Positions 28,203-36,704 of a DNA stretch of 64,000 nt are shown here, one piece after another. The translations under genes and the position numbers were made by a program. The notes beneath the pieces were generated by a model. That model had not been told where the DNA came from. It searched no databases and saw nothing but the letters and a program-made list of their open reading frames with translations. Position 1 is the first letter of the stretch, and each line of letters begins with the position of its first letter. This DNA comes from CATQHQ01 sp965243805 (GTDB lineage Bacteria > Gemmatimonadota > Gemmatimonadetes > Longimicrobiales > Gaopeijiaceae), in contig OZ251577.1 of NCBI GenBank assembly GCA_965243805.1, positions 3,782,001 through 3,846,000 on the forward strand, in the 5' to 3' direction.

Positions 28203-29522
28203 CTAGTCGTTCAGCGGTATCCCGTACCTGCGCAGGGTGTTCTCGATCGTGGGACGCTCCAGCCGGATGCGGTCGTCGTTCAGGAGGCAGGAGAAGACGT
28301 AGCCGGCGCCCAGCATGAGGATGCCGACCAGGAAGCAGTACATGACCGCGCGGTCCGGGTAGGTGTCCTTGAGGTAGCCGACGTAGAGGGGGCCCACGAT
28401 GCCCGCGGCGGCCCAGGCGGTCAGGATCGCGCCGTAGACCGCCGACATGCGCCGCGCGCCGAAGACGTCCAGCACGAACGAAGGCATGGTGGCGAAGCCG
28501 CCCCCGAAGCAGAGCAGCACGTAGCAGACCAGCGCCGAGAAGATCCAGGGGTTCTCCTCGGTCATGAGGAGGCCGAAGACGACCATCTGGCTGGCCAGCA
28601 GCACGCGGAAGACCTGGACGCGCCCCAGGCGGTCCGAAAGCAGTCCCCAGAAGAGTCGTCCCACGCCGTTGAAGAGCGAGCTCACCGCGATCAGCGTAGC
28701 GCCGTAGGCGGCCAGCGTGGCCGGCTCCAAGGTGGGCTGGGCGTACCCCCACACTTCCTGGAGCAGTTCGGACTGGAAGCTGATCACCGAGATGCCGGCG
28801 GCGATGTTGAAGAAGAAGACGACCCACATGATGGCAAACTCGGGAGAGGCCAAGTAGCGTCGCACCGGCACCTGCCGACCGCCGTGGGACTCGCTGCGGC
28901 TGCGGGAGGGGGCGGTCCGCTCCATCGGCGTGCCCGGCGGGTTGCTCAGCACCAAGCTGCACGGCACGAGGATGAGCGCGAAGAGCACGCCCAAGCCCAT
29001 GAAGACCCGGGGCAGGTCGCCGTCGGTGTACTCCACCAGGAAGGGAGCGAACCCCTTGCTGAGGAGGAACGCGCCGACGCCGAAGCCCATCACCACGATC
29101 CCGGTCACGAGTCCCTTGCGGTCCGGGAACCACTTGGCCGCCGTGGCGACCGGCGTCACGTACCCGAAGCCGATCCCCGCGCCCCCGATGACGCCGTAGC
29201 CCAGGTAGAAGAGCGGCACCGACTCGAAGCGAAGCGCTGCCCCGGCGATGATGTAGCCGACGGAAAACATGAGGCTGCCGGCCACCGCCAGCTTGCGGGG
29301 ACCGACACGGGGGAGCACCGATCCGGCCCAAGCGGCCGAGATGCCCAGCGAGAAGATGGCGATGCTGAACGCCATCGAGGTCTGGGAGTGGGTCCAGCTG
29401 TACTGACGGACCAGGAGCGTCCCGAAGTAGCTCCACGCGTAGACGGTTCCGAAGCACACCTGAAGGAGGGTGCAGAAGAGGGCGACCAGGGCGCGGGACC
29501 GCTTGGCCTGCGGCTTTGCCAT
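28203..29522 (-). CDS. MFS transporter of the OFA (oxalate/formate antiporter-like) family
   Basis: 439 residues, 12 predicted membrane helices, with the family N-terminus LLQVCFGTVYAWSYFGTLL, the G-rich helix 4-5 region GYGVIGGAGIGFGYVTPVATAAKWFPDRKGLVTGI and the second-half repeat SDRLGRVQVF. OFA carriers exchange carboxylates; the substrate here is unknown. It is the last gene of a co-directional run, 13 bp after the HAMP sensor gene and two genes after a periplasmic binding protein, so it may move the ligand or a product sensed by them. It converges with ligD, leaving 78 bp. Confidence 0.85.
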   Translation of the reverse strand: MAKPQAKRSRALVALFCTLLQVCFGTVYAWSYFGTLLVRQYSWTHSQTSMAFSIAIFSLGISAAWAGSVLPRVGPRKLAVAGSLMFSVGYIIAGAALRFESVPLFYLGYGVIGGAGIGFGYVTPVATAAKWFPDRKGLVTGIVVMGFGVGAFLLSKGFAPFLVEYTDGDLPRVFMGLGVLFALILVPCSLVLSNPPGTPMERTAPSRSRSESHGGRQVPVRRYLASPEFAIMWVVFFFNIAAGISVISFQSELLQEVWGYAQPTLEPATLAAYGATLIAVSSLFNGVGRLFWGLLSDRLGRVQVFRVLLASQMVVFGLLMTEENPWIFSALVCYVLLCFGGGFATMPSFVLDVFGARRMSAVYGAILTAWAAAGIVGPLYVGYLKDTYPDRAVMYCFLVGILMLGAGYVFSCLLNDDRIRLERPTIENTLRRYGIPLND

Positions 29523-29535
29523 GCAGTCTTCCCTG

Positions 29536-30303
29536 CTAGCCGGCGCTTGTGGGAGGCGCGCTGCTGCTTCGCCTGCGTCGTCGCTGCCGGGCCTCCGTGC
29601 TCTCGGCCATGTGGACGAAGAGGCGCGCCAGCTGCCCGACTTCGTCGTCGCGCTCCACGACCTTGCCGTCCCGGGCGCGGCTGGGGTCCGGGTGCCGCGC
29701 CAACTCCACCGCGAAGCCCAGCAGCTCGCCCAACGGCTTGGCCGCCAAGTTCACGAACCAGATGGCGGCCAGGACGCCGATCACCAAGATGATGGAGATC
29801 AGGTACGCCTGCTGGCCGATCGCCCGCTGGACCTTGAGGGCGACCAGGTCCGTGTCCATCCCCACGCGGACGGTTCCCGCCACTCCGGCCAGGATCGGGC
29901 TGCCCACCTCAACGAAGTCGCCGATCCCAGGCAGGCTGCGCTCCATCGTCTCGGAGGACACTTCGTTCGACCTGATCTCCTCCTGGATCGCGTCGGGGAT
30001 GCCGGGGACGAAGGTGTGGGCCAGCGCCTCGCCGGCCTCGCTGACGATGTAGATGTAGCGGATGCCTTGGAGCTCCCGGTACTGGTCGATCAGCGCTTGG
30101 AGGGTGGACATGTCCCGGTTTAGGAGGATGTCCACGCTGGAGTCGGCGATCGTCTTGGCGATGTTCCGGCTGTTGCTCTCGTACTCCTCCGACAGGTGCT
30201 TGTCGACGGTGTAGATGCACAGGATCGACGTGGAGATGACGATCAGGCCGAAGAGGGAGAAGACGCCGAAGAGAGTCTTTTGGAAGAGCTTGCGAACCTT
30301 CAC
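29536..30303 (-). CDS. Membrane sensor with HAMP domain and no output domain
   Basis: 255 residues, GTG start at 30303, 2 bp after the binding-protein stop. TM1 about 10-30 (LFGVFSLFGLIVISTSILCIY), an extracytoplasmic sensor of about 130 residues (NIAKTIADSSVDILLNRDMSTLQ, YIYIVSEAGEALAHTFVPG, a Cache/PAS-like layout), TM2 about 166-187, then a HAMP segment (NLAAKPLGELLGFAVELAR, DDEVGQLARLFVHMAES). It ends in a basic RQRRRRR tail with no kinase, cyclase or chemotaxis domain. Either an output protein is encoded elsewhere or the gene is a truncated receptor. The flanking binding-protein and MFS genes suggest ligand sensing tied to transport. Confidence 0.75.
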   Translation of the reverse strand: MKVRKLFQKTLFGVFSLFGLIVISTSILCIYTVDKHLSEEYESNSRNIAKTIADSSVDILLNRDMSTLQALIDQYRELQGIRYIYIVSEAGEALAHTFVPGIPDAIQEEIRSNEVSSETMERSLPGIGDFVEVGSPILAGVAGTVRVGMDTDLVALKVQRAIGQQAYLISIILVIGVLAAIWFVNLAAKPLGELLGFAVELARHPDPSRARDGKVVERDDEVGQLARLFVHMAESTEARQRRRRRSSSAPPTSAG

Positions 30304-30305
30304 CG

Positions 30306-31733
30306 CTACGCCAGCCTCGCTTCCCAGTCGTCTAGCGTGACGAAGCGGCCTTCGTCCACGACGGTGTAGTAGACTCGTTGCAGCCCCTGGCGGCGCTCCG
30401 GGCCGAAGGAAATGCGTTCGCCCACGCCCAGGTCGTAGTCCTTCACCGAGAAGACCGCCTCTTCCAGGCCGGAGCGTTGGGGCGCGTCGCCTAGTCGGTT
30501 GAGGATCTCCACCATGAGCTTGGCGTTGAGGAAGCCCTCCAGGCTCACGAAGCTGTGGGAGAAGGGCGTGTATGGATCGTCGACGATCTCTTCGGGGACG
30601 GCTGGGTCGTAGCGCGCCATGAAGCTCCGGTACTCCTGCACGGCGGGTATCGCGTCGTCCTCGTAGCTGGGCACTACCTGGGAGTTCACCAGGAGGCGGG
30701 TGTAGCGGGGCGCGTCCTCTCGTCCCTCCGACAGCAGCTGCAGGAGGTTCTCGCTACCCACAAAGGAAAGGTTGGCGATGGGAACCCGCAACCCCAGGTC
30801 CACGGCGTCCCGGGCGAAGGCGGCGCACGCGGCGTAGGCGCCCACGCAGATCACCGCGTCGGGCGAAGCCGCCTGAAGGATCTCGACTTGGCGACGCATG
30901 GTGCCCGTGAAGCGCTCCCCCCGGCGGTAGGTGGCCTCGCCGGCGATCCGTCCCCCGTGCACGGCCAGCGCACGCCGAACCCCGGCCCAACCGCTGCGCC
31001 CGTAGGCGTCGGCCTGGTAGAAGACGGCGATGCGTCTGCGGCCGATGCGCACGAAGTTCTCCACCAGCCCGGCCGTCTCCTGGCGGTAGGAGGCGCGCAA
31101 GTTGAAGGCGAAGTCGCCGTAGGGAGGCTCCCGCTGGGGTTGCGCGCCGGTGAAGGGGAAGAAGAGGTAGACGTTCTCGTCCTGGAACTTCTTGAGGAGC
31201 GGCAGGACGCGGGTCACCGTGGGCGTTCCCACGTAGCCGAAGAGGAGGAAGACCTGGTCCTCGATCAGCCGCACCGTGTTCTGGACCGACGGGTCGGGCT
31301 GGTAACCGTCGTCGTACATCTTCAGGACGATCTGACGGCCCCGGACGCCGCCGGCTTCGTTGACGTGGGTGAAGTACGCCTGGGCGCCCCGGTAGAGCTC
31401 GATCCCGAGTCCCCGGGACGGGCCGTTGAAGGCGGCCGAAACCCCCAGCACGATCTGGTCGTCCTGGGGGAGGGCGTCTCGGCGCGACGCGGGTCCTCCG
31501 GTGGCGGGGGCACCGGGGACGGTTCTTGGGGCGTCGCCGGGTGGGCGCGCCTCGTCCAGGGCCGCCGCCGAGGACTTCTTGGGAACGGCCAGCCAGGGCG
31601 CGGCTATTCCGCCAAGGCCGAGCCGCAGCACGGAGCGCCGCGTCAGCGGCTGCTCGCCGGTCCGCGGTTGCTCGCCGGATGGGCGGGTCGTCGTGTTCGG
31701 TTGATGTGGTTCGGTGCGGGATCGGCTCTTCAT
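30306..31733 (-). CDS. ABC-type amino-acid/amide periplasmic binding protein (Peripla_BP_6, Tat signal)
   Basis: 475 residues from ATG 31733 (GAGG 7 nt upstream; an upstream GTG at 31769 lacks one). A twin-arginine signal, TRRSVLRLGLGGIAAPWLA, is followed by a low-complexity linker. The Leu/Ile/Val-binding fold follows: LGVSAAFNGPSRGLGIELYRGAQAYF, VLKMYDDGYQPD, FLLFGYVGTPT, AVFYQADAYGRSGWAGV and a C-terminal GLQRVYYTVVDEGRF. No ABC permease or ATPase is next to it. It is followed after 2 bp by a HAMP sensor, so it may serve sensing instead of uptake. Export as a folded protein is implied by the Tat motif. Confidence 0.82.
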   Translation of the reverse strand: MKSRSRTEPHQPNTTTRPSGEQPRTGEQPLTRRSVLRLGLGGIAAPWLAVPKKSSAAALDEARPPGDAPRTVPGAPATGGPASRRDALPQDDQIVLGVSAAFNGPSRGLGIELYRGAQAYFTHVNEAGGVRGRQIVLKMYDDGYQPDPSVQNTVRLIEDQVFLLFGYVGTPTVTRVLPLLKKFQDENVYLFFPFTGAQPQREPPYGDFAFNLRASYRQETAGLVENFVRIGRRRIAVFYQADAYGRSGWAGVRRALAVHGGRIAGEATYRRGERFTGTMRRQVEILQAASPDAVICVGAYAACAAFARDAVDLGLRVPIANLSFVGSENLLQLLSEGREDAPRYTRLLVNSQVVPSYEDDAIPAVQEYRSFMARYDPAVPEEIVDDPYTPFSHSFVSLEGFLNAKLMVEILNRLGDAPQRSGLEEAVFSVKDYDLGVGERISFGPERRQGLQRVYYTVVDEGRFVTLDDWEARLA

Positions 31734-31762
31734 CCGCGGCCTCGCTGCTTTCGGTCCGCCGG

Positions 31763-31796
31763 GCTTCACGATGGGACGTGCTTCACGATGGGACGT
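31763..31796 (-). repeat. Perfect 17-bp tandem duplication at the M3 peptidase stop
   Basis: GCTTCACGATGGGACGT occurs exactly twice (31763-31779, 31780-31796). On the minus strand each copy contains TCGTGAAGC: the first supplies the M3 peptidase TGA stop, the second a GTG in frame with the binding-protein gene. Confidence 0.95.
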
Positions 31797-33858
31797 CGCC
31801 GTTCAAGGTAGTGCCCAGGTTTCGCCGAATCAACGCGGCCGCGTCCGGATCGCGTCCCATGAACTCGCGGAAGAGCGCGTTGGGGTCCCGGCGGTCGCCC
31901 TGGGAGAGGACGGATTCCAGAAACGCCCGCCCCGTCTCCGGGTTCAGCACGCCCTCCTCCTCAAAGCGCGAGAAGGCGTCGGCCTCCAGCGTCTCGGACC
32001 ACAGGTAGGAGTAGTAGGCGGACGCGTACCCTCCCCCGAAGAGGTGGGCGAAGGAAGGGAGCAGGTGGCGCTCCACAAAGCGGTCCGAGGGGACGAAGGG
32101 CCGAAGCGCCTGGGCGGCGTACTCCATCACCGGCGTCTCGGCGTCCCACGACCGGTGAAGCTCCAAGTCCAGGTTGGCCAGGGAGAGCTGGCGCATCTGG
32201 AACCAGCCGCCCATGAACCGGCGGGCGGCCAACAGTCGCTCCAGGGTTTCGCCGGGTAGCGGCTCGCCGGTATTGCGATGGCGAGCGAAGAGGTCCAGCG
32301 CCTCCCTTCGCCACGTCCAGTTCTCCATGATCTGGGAAGGCACTTCGACCCAGTCCCAAGCGACGTGGGTTCCGCCCCGCTCCGGGACCTCCACCCGGGA
32401 GGCCACATGGTGCAGAAGGTGGCCGAACTCGTGGAAGAGGGTGCGGACCTCCGTGTGGGTGAGGAGCGATGGGCGGTTGGGAGTGGGCGGCGTGAAGTTC
32501 CCGCCGATGAATGCCAAGTGCGGCTCAAAGTTGGCGGCGTCGGTGCGTCGGTTCGCGGGGCCGGCGGCGGATCCGCTCCCAGGCCCGCCGCTGATCAGGG
32601 GGTCCATCCACGCGCCTTGCCGCTTGGTGTCGCAGGGGAACCAGTCGGCGTAGAATGAGCCCAGGTGGAGCCCCGTTGGGTCCCGCACCTCGAAGTAGGC
32701 CACGTCCGGGTGCCAGACGGCCGAGTTGTCTGCCCGCTCCACCGAGAGGCCGAAGAGGCGGCGGGCGATCTCGAAGAGGCCGGACTGGACCTCCTCCAGC
32801 GGGAACCATGGGCGCAGAGTCTCGTCGTCCAGGTCGAAGCGCTCCTTGCGCAACTTCTCCATCAGGAACGACACGTCCCATGGCGCCAGTGCACCCAGGC
32901 CCTCGCGCGCGGCGCACTGCTCCAGCTCGTGGGCGTCCCGCTCGTAGTGGGGCCGGGTGGCGTCGACCAGCTCGTCGAGGAAGGCTCGCACCCGCTCGCC
33001 GGACCTAGCCATTGCCGTCTCCAGGCGGTAGGCGGGGAAGTCGTCGTACTCCAGCAGCGCGGCGATCCGCCGGCGAAGCTCCACCATCCGGGGGATCACG
33101 GGGCGGTTGTCTTTCTCGCCTCCGGCGCAGCGATCCAAGTAGGCCGCGTGGACCTCCCGCCGCAACGAGCGGTCGGTGGCGTGCTTGAGGACGGCCTCGA
33201 CGCTGGGCTGGTCGAGGGTGACGAGCCATCCCTCCAGGCCCCGGTCCCGAGCCCGCTGGGCGGCGCGCTCCAGGGCGGCGTCGGGCAGGGCGTCCAGCGC
33301 GGCGCGGTCGGGCAGCAGCTTTCCGTAGGCGGCCGTGGCCTCCAGCAGGTTGTCCTGGAAGCGCCGGCCCAGCTCGGAGAGCTCGACGCGCATCTCCTCC
33401 AGGGCGGCCTTCCCTTCTCTTGGCAGGTCGGCGCCTGCGCGGCGGAACTCCCGCAACGTCTTCTCCAGGTGGCGGCGCGGCAGCCCCTCCAGAGCCCTAC
33501 CCTCGGGCGACGAAGCGAACGCTCGGAGGCGGCGGTACAGCCCCTCGTGGTGGAAGAGGGTGCTGCTGAAGCGCACGATCCGGGGCAGCGCGGCGGCGTG
33601 GACCTCCCGCAGCTCCGGCGTGGCGGCCACGTTGACCAGGTGCGACACCGGCGCCCATGTCCTGGCTACCTCCCGAGCGACGACGTCCAGCCCCTCCACC
33701 GTGGCCCAGCTGGGGGCGGCGCTGTCGTCCTCCCCCAGCTCGTCCAGCCGGCGACCGGCCCAGCGCAACGTCTCCTCCACAGCGGGCGCCACATCGCCGG
33801 GCGCGATCCGGTCGAAGGGGACGGGAAAGCGGCGATCATGGAGCGGGTTGGCGCTCAC
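31783..33858 (-). CDS. M3 family oligopeptidase (oligopeptidase A / thimet type)
   Basis: Zinc metallopeptidase that degrades short peptides, probably cytosolic. 691 residues from GTG 33858, which overlaps the preceding stop as GTGA and has GAGG 10 nt upstream. The catalytic motif HEFGHLLHH (HExxH) lies near residue 480, with the third zinc ligand in PSQIMENW about 28 residues later. The substrate-pocket block GGGYASAYYSYLWSETLEADAFSRF follows, as in PrlC/Dcp. Length matches the family. It sits between an alpha/beta hydrolase and a binding-protein gene in a run that also has a gamma-glutamyltransferase. Confidence 0.92.
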   Translation of the reverse strand: MSANPLHDRRFPVPFDRIAPGDVAPAVEETLRWAGRRLDELGEDDSAAPSWATVEGLDVVAREVARTWAPVSHLVNVAATPELREVHAAALPRIVRFSSTLFHHEGLYRRLRAFASSPEGRALEGLPRRHLEKTLREFRRAGADLPREGKAALEEMRVELSELGRRFQDNLLEATAAYGKLLPDRAALDALPDAALERAAQRARDRGLEGWLVTLDQPSVEAVLKHATDRSLRREVHAAYLDRCAGGEKDNRPVIPRMVELRRRIAALLEYDDFPAYRLETAMARSGERVRAFLDELVDATRPHYERDAHELEQCAAREGLGALAPWDVSFLMEKLRKERFDLDDETLRPWFPLEEVQSGLFEIARRLFGLSVERADNSAVWHPDVAYFEVRDPTGLHLGSFYADWFPCDTKRQGAWMDPLISGGPGSGSAAGPANRRTDAANFEPHLAFIGGNFTPPTPNRPSLLTHTEVRTLFHEFGHLLHHVASRVEVPERGGTHVAWDWVEVPSQIMENWTWRREALDLFARHRNTGEPLPGETLERLLAARRFMGGWFQMRQLSLANLDLELHRSWDAETPVMEYAAQALRPFVPSDRFVERHLLPSFAHLFGGGYASAYYSYLWSETLEADAFSRFEEEGVLNPETGRAFLESVLSQGDRRDPNALFREFMGRDPDAAALIRRNLGTTLNGDVPS

Positions 33859-34631
33859 GGGGACATCCTCGCGGCCCACGCAGTCCACGCGGCGGTCTCC
33901 CGCGCCAAGTCGGCCAGCACGCCCGCGGGGTCGCGGCCCATCCGTTTGGGCGTCTTGAAGGAGTGGTCGCCCCCCTCAACCAAGTGCAGCGACGCCCGGG
34001 CGCCGAGCGCTTCGAGCACGGGCCGCAGGAGGGGCAGGTCGGCCAAGCGGTCCCGTGTGCCTTGGTGGAACAGCATGGGACACGCGACCCGGGCCAGGTG
34101 GTCGGCCCGGTCGGTGGCTGGCCGCCCCGGCGGATGGAGGGGAAAGCCGAAGAAGACCAGCCCAGCCAGGTCCGGCATCGGCGTCCGTTGGGCGTCCCGG
34201 GAGGCGGCCAGCATCGAGATCATGCGTCCGCCCATGGACTTGCCGCCGGCGAAGAGGGGCAGGCCGTCCGCTTCGGCCTCTCCCGCCGCCAACGCCGACG
34301 CTGCCACGGCCAGGAGGCGACGAGCGGGATCGGGGCGGCGCCGACCCGCCTCCGCGTAGGCGAAGTTGAAGCGCAGCGTGGAGATCCCCTGGGCCGCCAG
34401 CGCGGCCGACAACGACTCCATGAAGGGATGGGTCATGGGCGCGCCGGCTCCGTGACCCAGTACCAGGAGGCACGAGGGAGACTCGGCCCGGGCGAGCAGG
34501 CCGGAGACGGGCGGGTGGTCCTCCCCGGCCACGACGAGGCGGCGAACCGGCGGCGGCGGGCGGCTTCGCTCCCCGCCAGTGGACCGGCTCGCGATGCTTT
34601 CCGCCCCGCCACGGGGCCTGCTACCAGGCAA
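33855..34631 (-). CDS. KANL3/TEX30-type alpha/beta hydrolase
   Basis: 258 residues from a TTG at 34631 (start uncertain). Family landmarks: LVLGHGAGAPMTHPFMESL (oxyanion region), nucleophile elbow GGKSMGGRM, an acid in HQGTRDRLADL and the catalytic His in GGDHSFKTPKR. Bacterial members are small predicted hydrolases without a settled substrate. The first 11 bp overlap the end of the gamma-glutamyltransferase gene and the stop overlaps the M3 peptidase start, so all three are translationally linked. No signal peptide is seen, so it is likely cytosolic. Confidence 0.85.
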   Translation of the reverse strand: MPGSRPRGGAESIASRSTGGERSRPPPPVRRLVVAGEDHPPVSGLLARAESPSCLLVLGHGAGAPMTHPFMESLSAALAAQGISTLRFNFAYAEAGRRRPDPARRLLAVAASALAAGEAEADGLPLFAGGKSMGGRMISMLAASRDAQRTPMPDLAGLVFFGFPLHPPGRPATDRADHLARVACPMLFHQGTRDRLADLPLLRPVLEALGARASLHLVEGGDHSFKTPKRMGRDPAGVLADLARETAAWTAWAARMSP

Positions 34632-36567
34632 TGCCGTAGTCTTCCCCGTGGTTGCTGGAGCCGCCCCACATCGTGCCCGTGACGGGGTCGAAGTAGATGG
34701 CGTTGATCGGCCCCGAAGTCCGGGCCGCGGTCGTCACGTCGTATCCCATCTCCCGCAGCTGTGCCCGCACCCAGGGCGACGCTTCCTGGTTGAGCAGGAT
34801 GCGCCCCGGCCGCGACTCGTGGTCCCCGAACGAGCTTCGCATCTGGTAGCTGTTGAAGTTGGGCGCCTCGGCGGCCTCCTGCACGTTCATCCCGAACTCC
34901 ACCATGTTGAGGAAGAACTGGAGCAGGTTCTGGTCCTGGCCGTCGCCCCCCTGGACGGCGAAGGAAAGGAAGGGCTTGCCGTCCTTCAGCGCCATCGAGG
35001 GGGTGAGGGTCGCCCGGGGGCGCTTCCCCGGCGCCAGCACGTTGTACGGCCCGGCGCGCTCGTCCAGGACGAAGCTCTGCATGCGCTGGCTCATCCCGAC
35101 TCCGGTGCGGCCGGCGATCACGGCGGGAATCCAGCCACCGGAGGGCGTCACCGACACCACCCAACCTTCGGCGTCGGCGGCTTGGATCGAGGTCGTTCCG
35201 GCGTAGAAGGCGTCGTCCAGCTCCTCGTGGGAGGCGGCCGTCCCACCGCCGTCGGCCTCCGTCAGCCCCATCGCTTCCGGCGTCACCGCAGCGGGCGCGT
35301 GCCATCCCTCAATAAGGTGAAGGAAGGGGTTGGCGCCGCCCTGGTACGGATAGGGGTCGCCGGGGAGGACGGTCGGGTTGTTGCGCTCCCAGTCGATCTC
35401 CGCCGCCCGCTCCCTGGCGTACTCCTTGGAGAGCAGCCCCTCCACGGGCTCCGCCGGCGGGAAGTAGGGGTCGCCGTAGTAGAAGTCTCGGTCGGCGAAC
35501 GCCAGGTTCATCGCCTGATAGAGCGCGTGGACGTAGCGAACCGAGTTGTGGCCCATGGGAGCTAACTCCAAGTCCTCCAATATGTTGAGGGCTTGCAGCA
35601 GAACCGGTCCTTGAACCCAGGTGGTGAGCTTGTAGACCTGGATGCCCTTGTAGGAGGTGCGGACCGGCTCCTCCAGGTGCACCTGCCACTGCGCCAAGTC
35701 CTCCATGGTGTGGAGCCCGCCCTGCTCCTGCGACCCGCGCACGAACTCTTGGGCCACGTCTCCACGGTAGAAGCGGTCGTAGGCCGCCATGATCGCCTCT
35801 CGTCGCGTGGCACCTCGGGCCAGCGCCTCCGCCTCCGCCTCCACCAGCTTCTCCAGCGTTTCGGCCAAGTCGGACTGGACGAAGAGCTCGCCGGCGGCGG
35901 GTGCGCTCCTCTCCTCTCCGTAATGGGGCAGGAAGACGGCCTTGGAGTACGGCCACTCGGCGATCCGATCCTTCTCGCGCTCCATGGCGTTGGCGGCCTG
36001 CGCCTCGATCGGATAGCCCTTGGCCATGTCAATGGCGGGCTCCAGCACGTCGGCCAGGCTCAGGCGGCCCCACTCGGCCAGCATTACGATCAGCCCGCCG
36101 GGGGTCCCGGGGGTGACGGCGGCAAGGGGACCGTAGGCCGGGGGCACCTCCATCCCCTGCTCTGCGAAGAACTCGGGGGTGGCTCCGGTGGGTGCGACGC
36201 CAAGGGCGTTGACGCCGATCACCTTCCCCGTCTCCGGGTTGTAGACCAGGGCTTGGGTCTCGCCGCCCCAGCCCAGCACGTCCCACATGGTGGCGGTGGC
36301 ACCCAGCATCGCCGCGGCGGCGTCCACCGCGTTGCCGCCCTTGAGGAAGGCCATGGCGCCGGCGGTGGCCCCCAGGGGCTTCCCGGTGATGGCGATCCAG
36401 TCCTTGCCGTGGAGCACAGGCTTCTGGGTTCGCTGGGCCTCCGCTGCGAACGGATGGAGGAGCACGGCGCAGACGGCCAGAACGCGGAGCGCGGCGCGTC
36501 GAGTCGCCACGACTGCGGTCCACGGCGAGCGGGAGCGGGTGGCGTAGGGCAAGGGTGGGATCGACAT
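34621..36567 (-). CDS. Gamma-glutamyltransferase family protein (copy 1)
   Basis: 648 residues from ATG 36567 (AGGAAGG about 9 nt upstream). Signal sequence to about residue 40 (VLAVCAVLLHPFAAEA). The Ntn-hydrolase fold is shown by GGNAVDAAAAMLG, TPGTPGGLIVMLAEWGRLSL and the autocleavage region GTTSIQAADAEGWVVSVTPSGG, with the catalytic Thr near residue 457. Compared with copy 2 (39183-40919) the TTH motif is TTS, placing it in a different subgroup. Periplasmic hydrolysis or transfer of gamma-glutamyl groups is inferred. It heads a six-gene co-directional run ending at 28203 and is divergent from glnS. Confidence 0.88.
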   Translation of the reverse strand: MSIPPLPYATRSRSPWTAVVATRRAALRVLAVCAVLLHPFAAEAQRTQKPVLHGKDWIAITGKPLGATAGAMAFLKGGNAVDAAAAMLGATATMWDVLGWGGETQALVYNPETGKVIGVNALGVAPTGATPEFFAEQGMEVPPAYGPLAAVTPGTPGGLIVMLAEWGRLSLADVLEPAIDMAKGYPIEAQAANAMEREKDRIAEWPYSKAVFLPHYGEERSAPAAGELFVQSDLAETLEKLVEAEAEALARGATRREAIMAAYDRFYRGDVAQEFVRGSQEQGGLHTMEDLAQWQVHLEEPVRTSYKGIQVYKLTTWVQGPVLLQALNILEDLELAPMGHNSVRYVHALYQAMNLAFADRDFYYGDPYFPPAEPVEGLLSKEYARERAAEIDWERNNPTVLPGDPYPYQGGANPFLHLIEGWHAPAAVTPEAMGLTEADGGGTAASHEELDDAFYAGTTSIQAADAEGWVVSVTPSGGWIPAVIAGRTGVGMSQRMQSFVLDERAGPYNVLAPGKRPRATLTPSMALKDGKPFLSFAVQGGDGQDQNLLQFFLNMVEFGMNVQEAAEAPNFNSYQMRSSFGDHESRPGRILLNQEASPWVRAQLREMGYDVTTAARTSGPINAIYFDPVTGTMWGGSSNHGEDYGIAW

Positions 36568-36625
36568 GGAGGCTTCCTTCCTCGTCGGAGCGGGATTCGG
36601 CAAGTTACTGGGATACTGATCGGAG

Positions 36626-36667
36626 CCGCGTCGCGTACACAAGTCCCCGCGTCGCCTACACAAGTCC
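36626..36667. repeat. 21-bp tandem duplication upstream of glnS
   Basis: CCGCGTCGCSTACACAAGTC(C) occurs at 36626-36646 and 36647-36667 with one mismatch, in the divergent interval between the gamma-glutamyltransferase and glnS. A further GGGGAGATG is repeated just before and at the glnS start. Confidence 0.85.
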
Positions 36668-36704
36668 CCCCGGCATGGGGAGATGAGTCCCACGGGGAGG
36701 GGAG

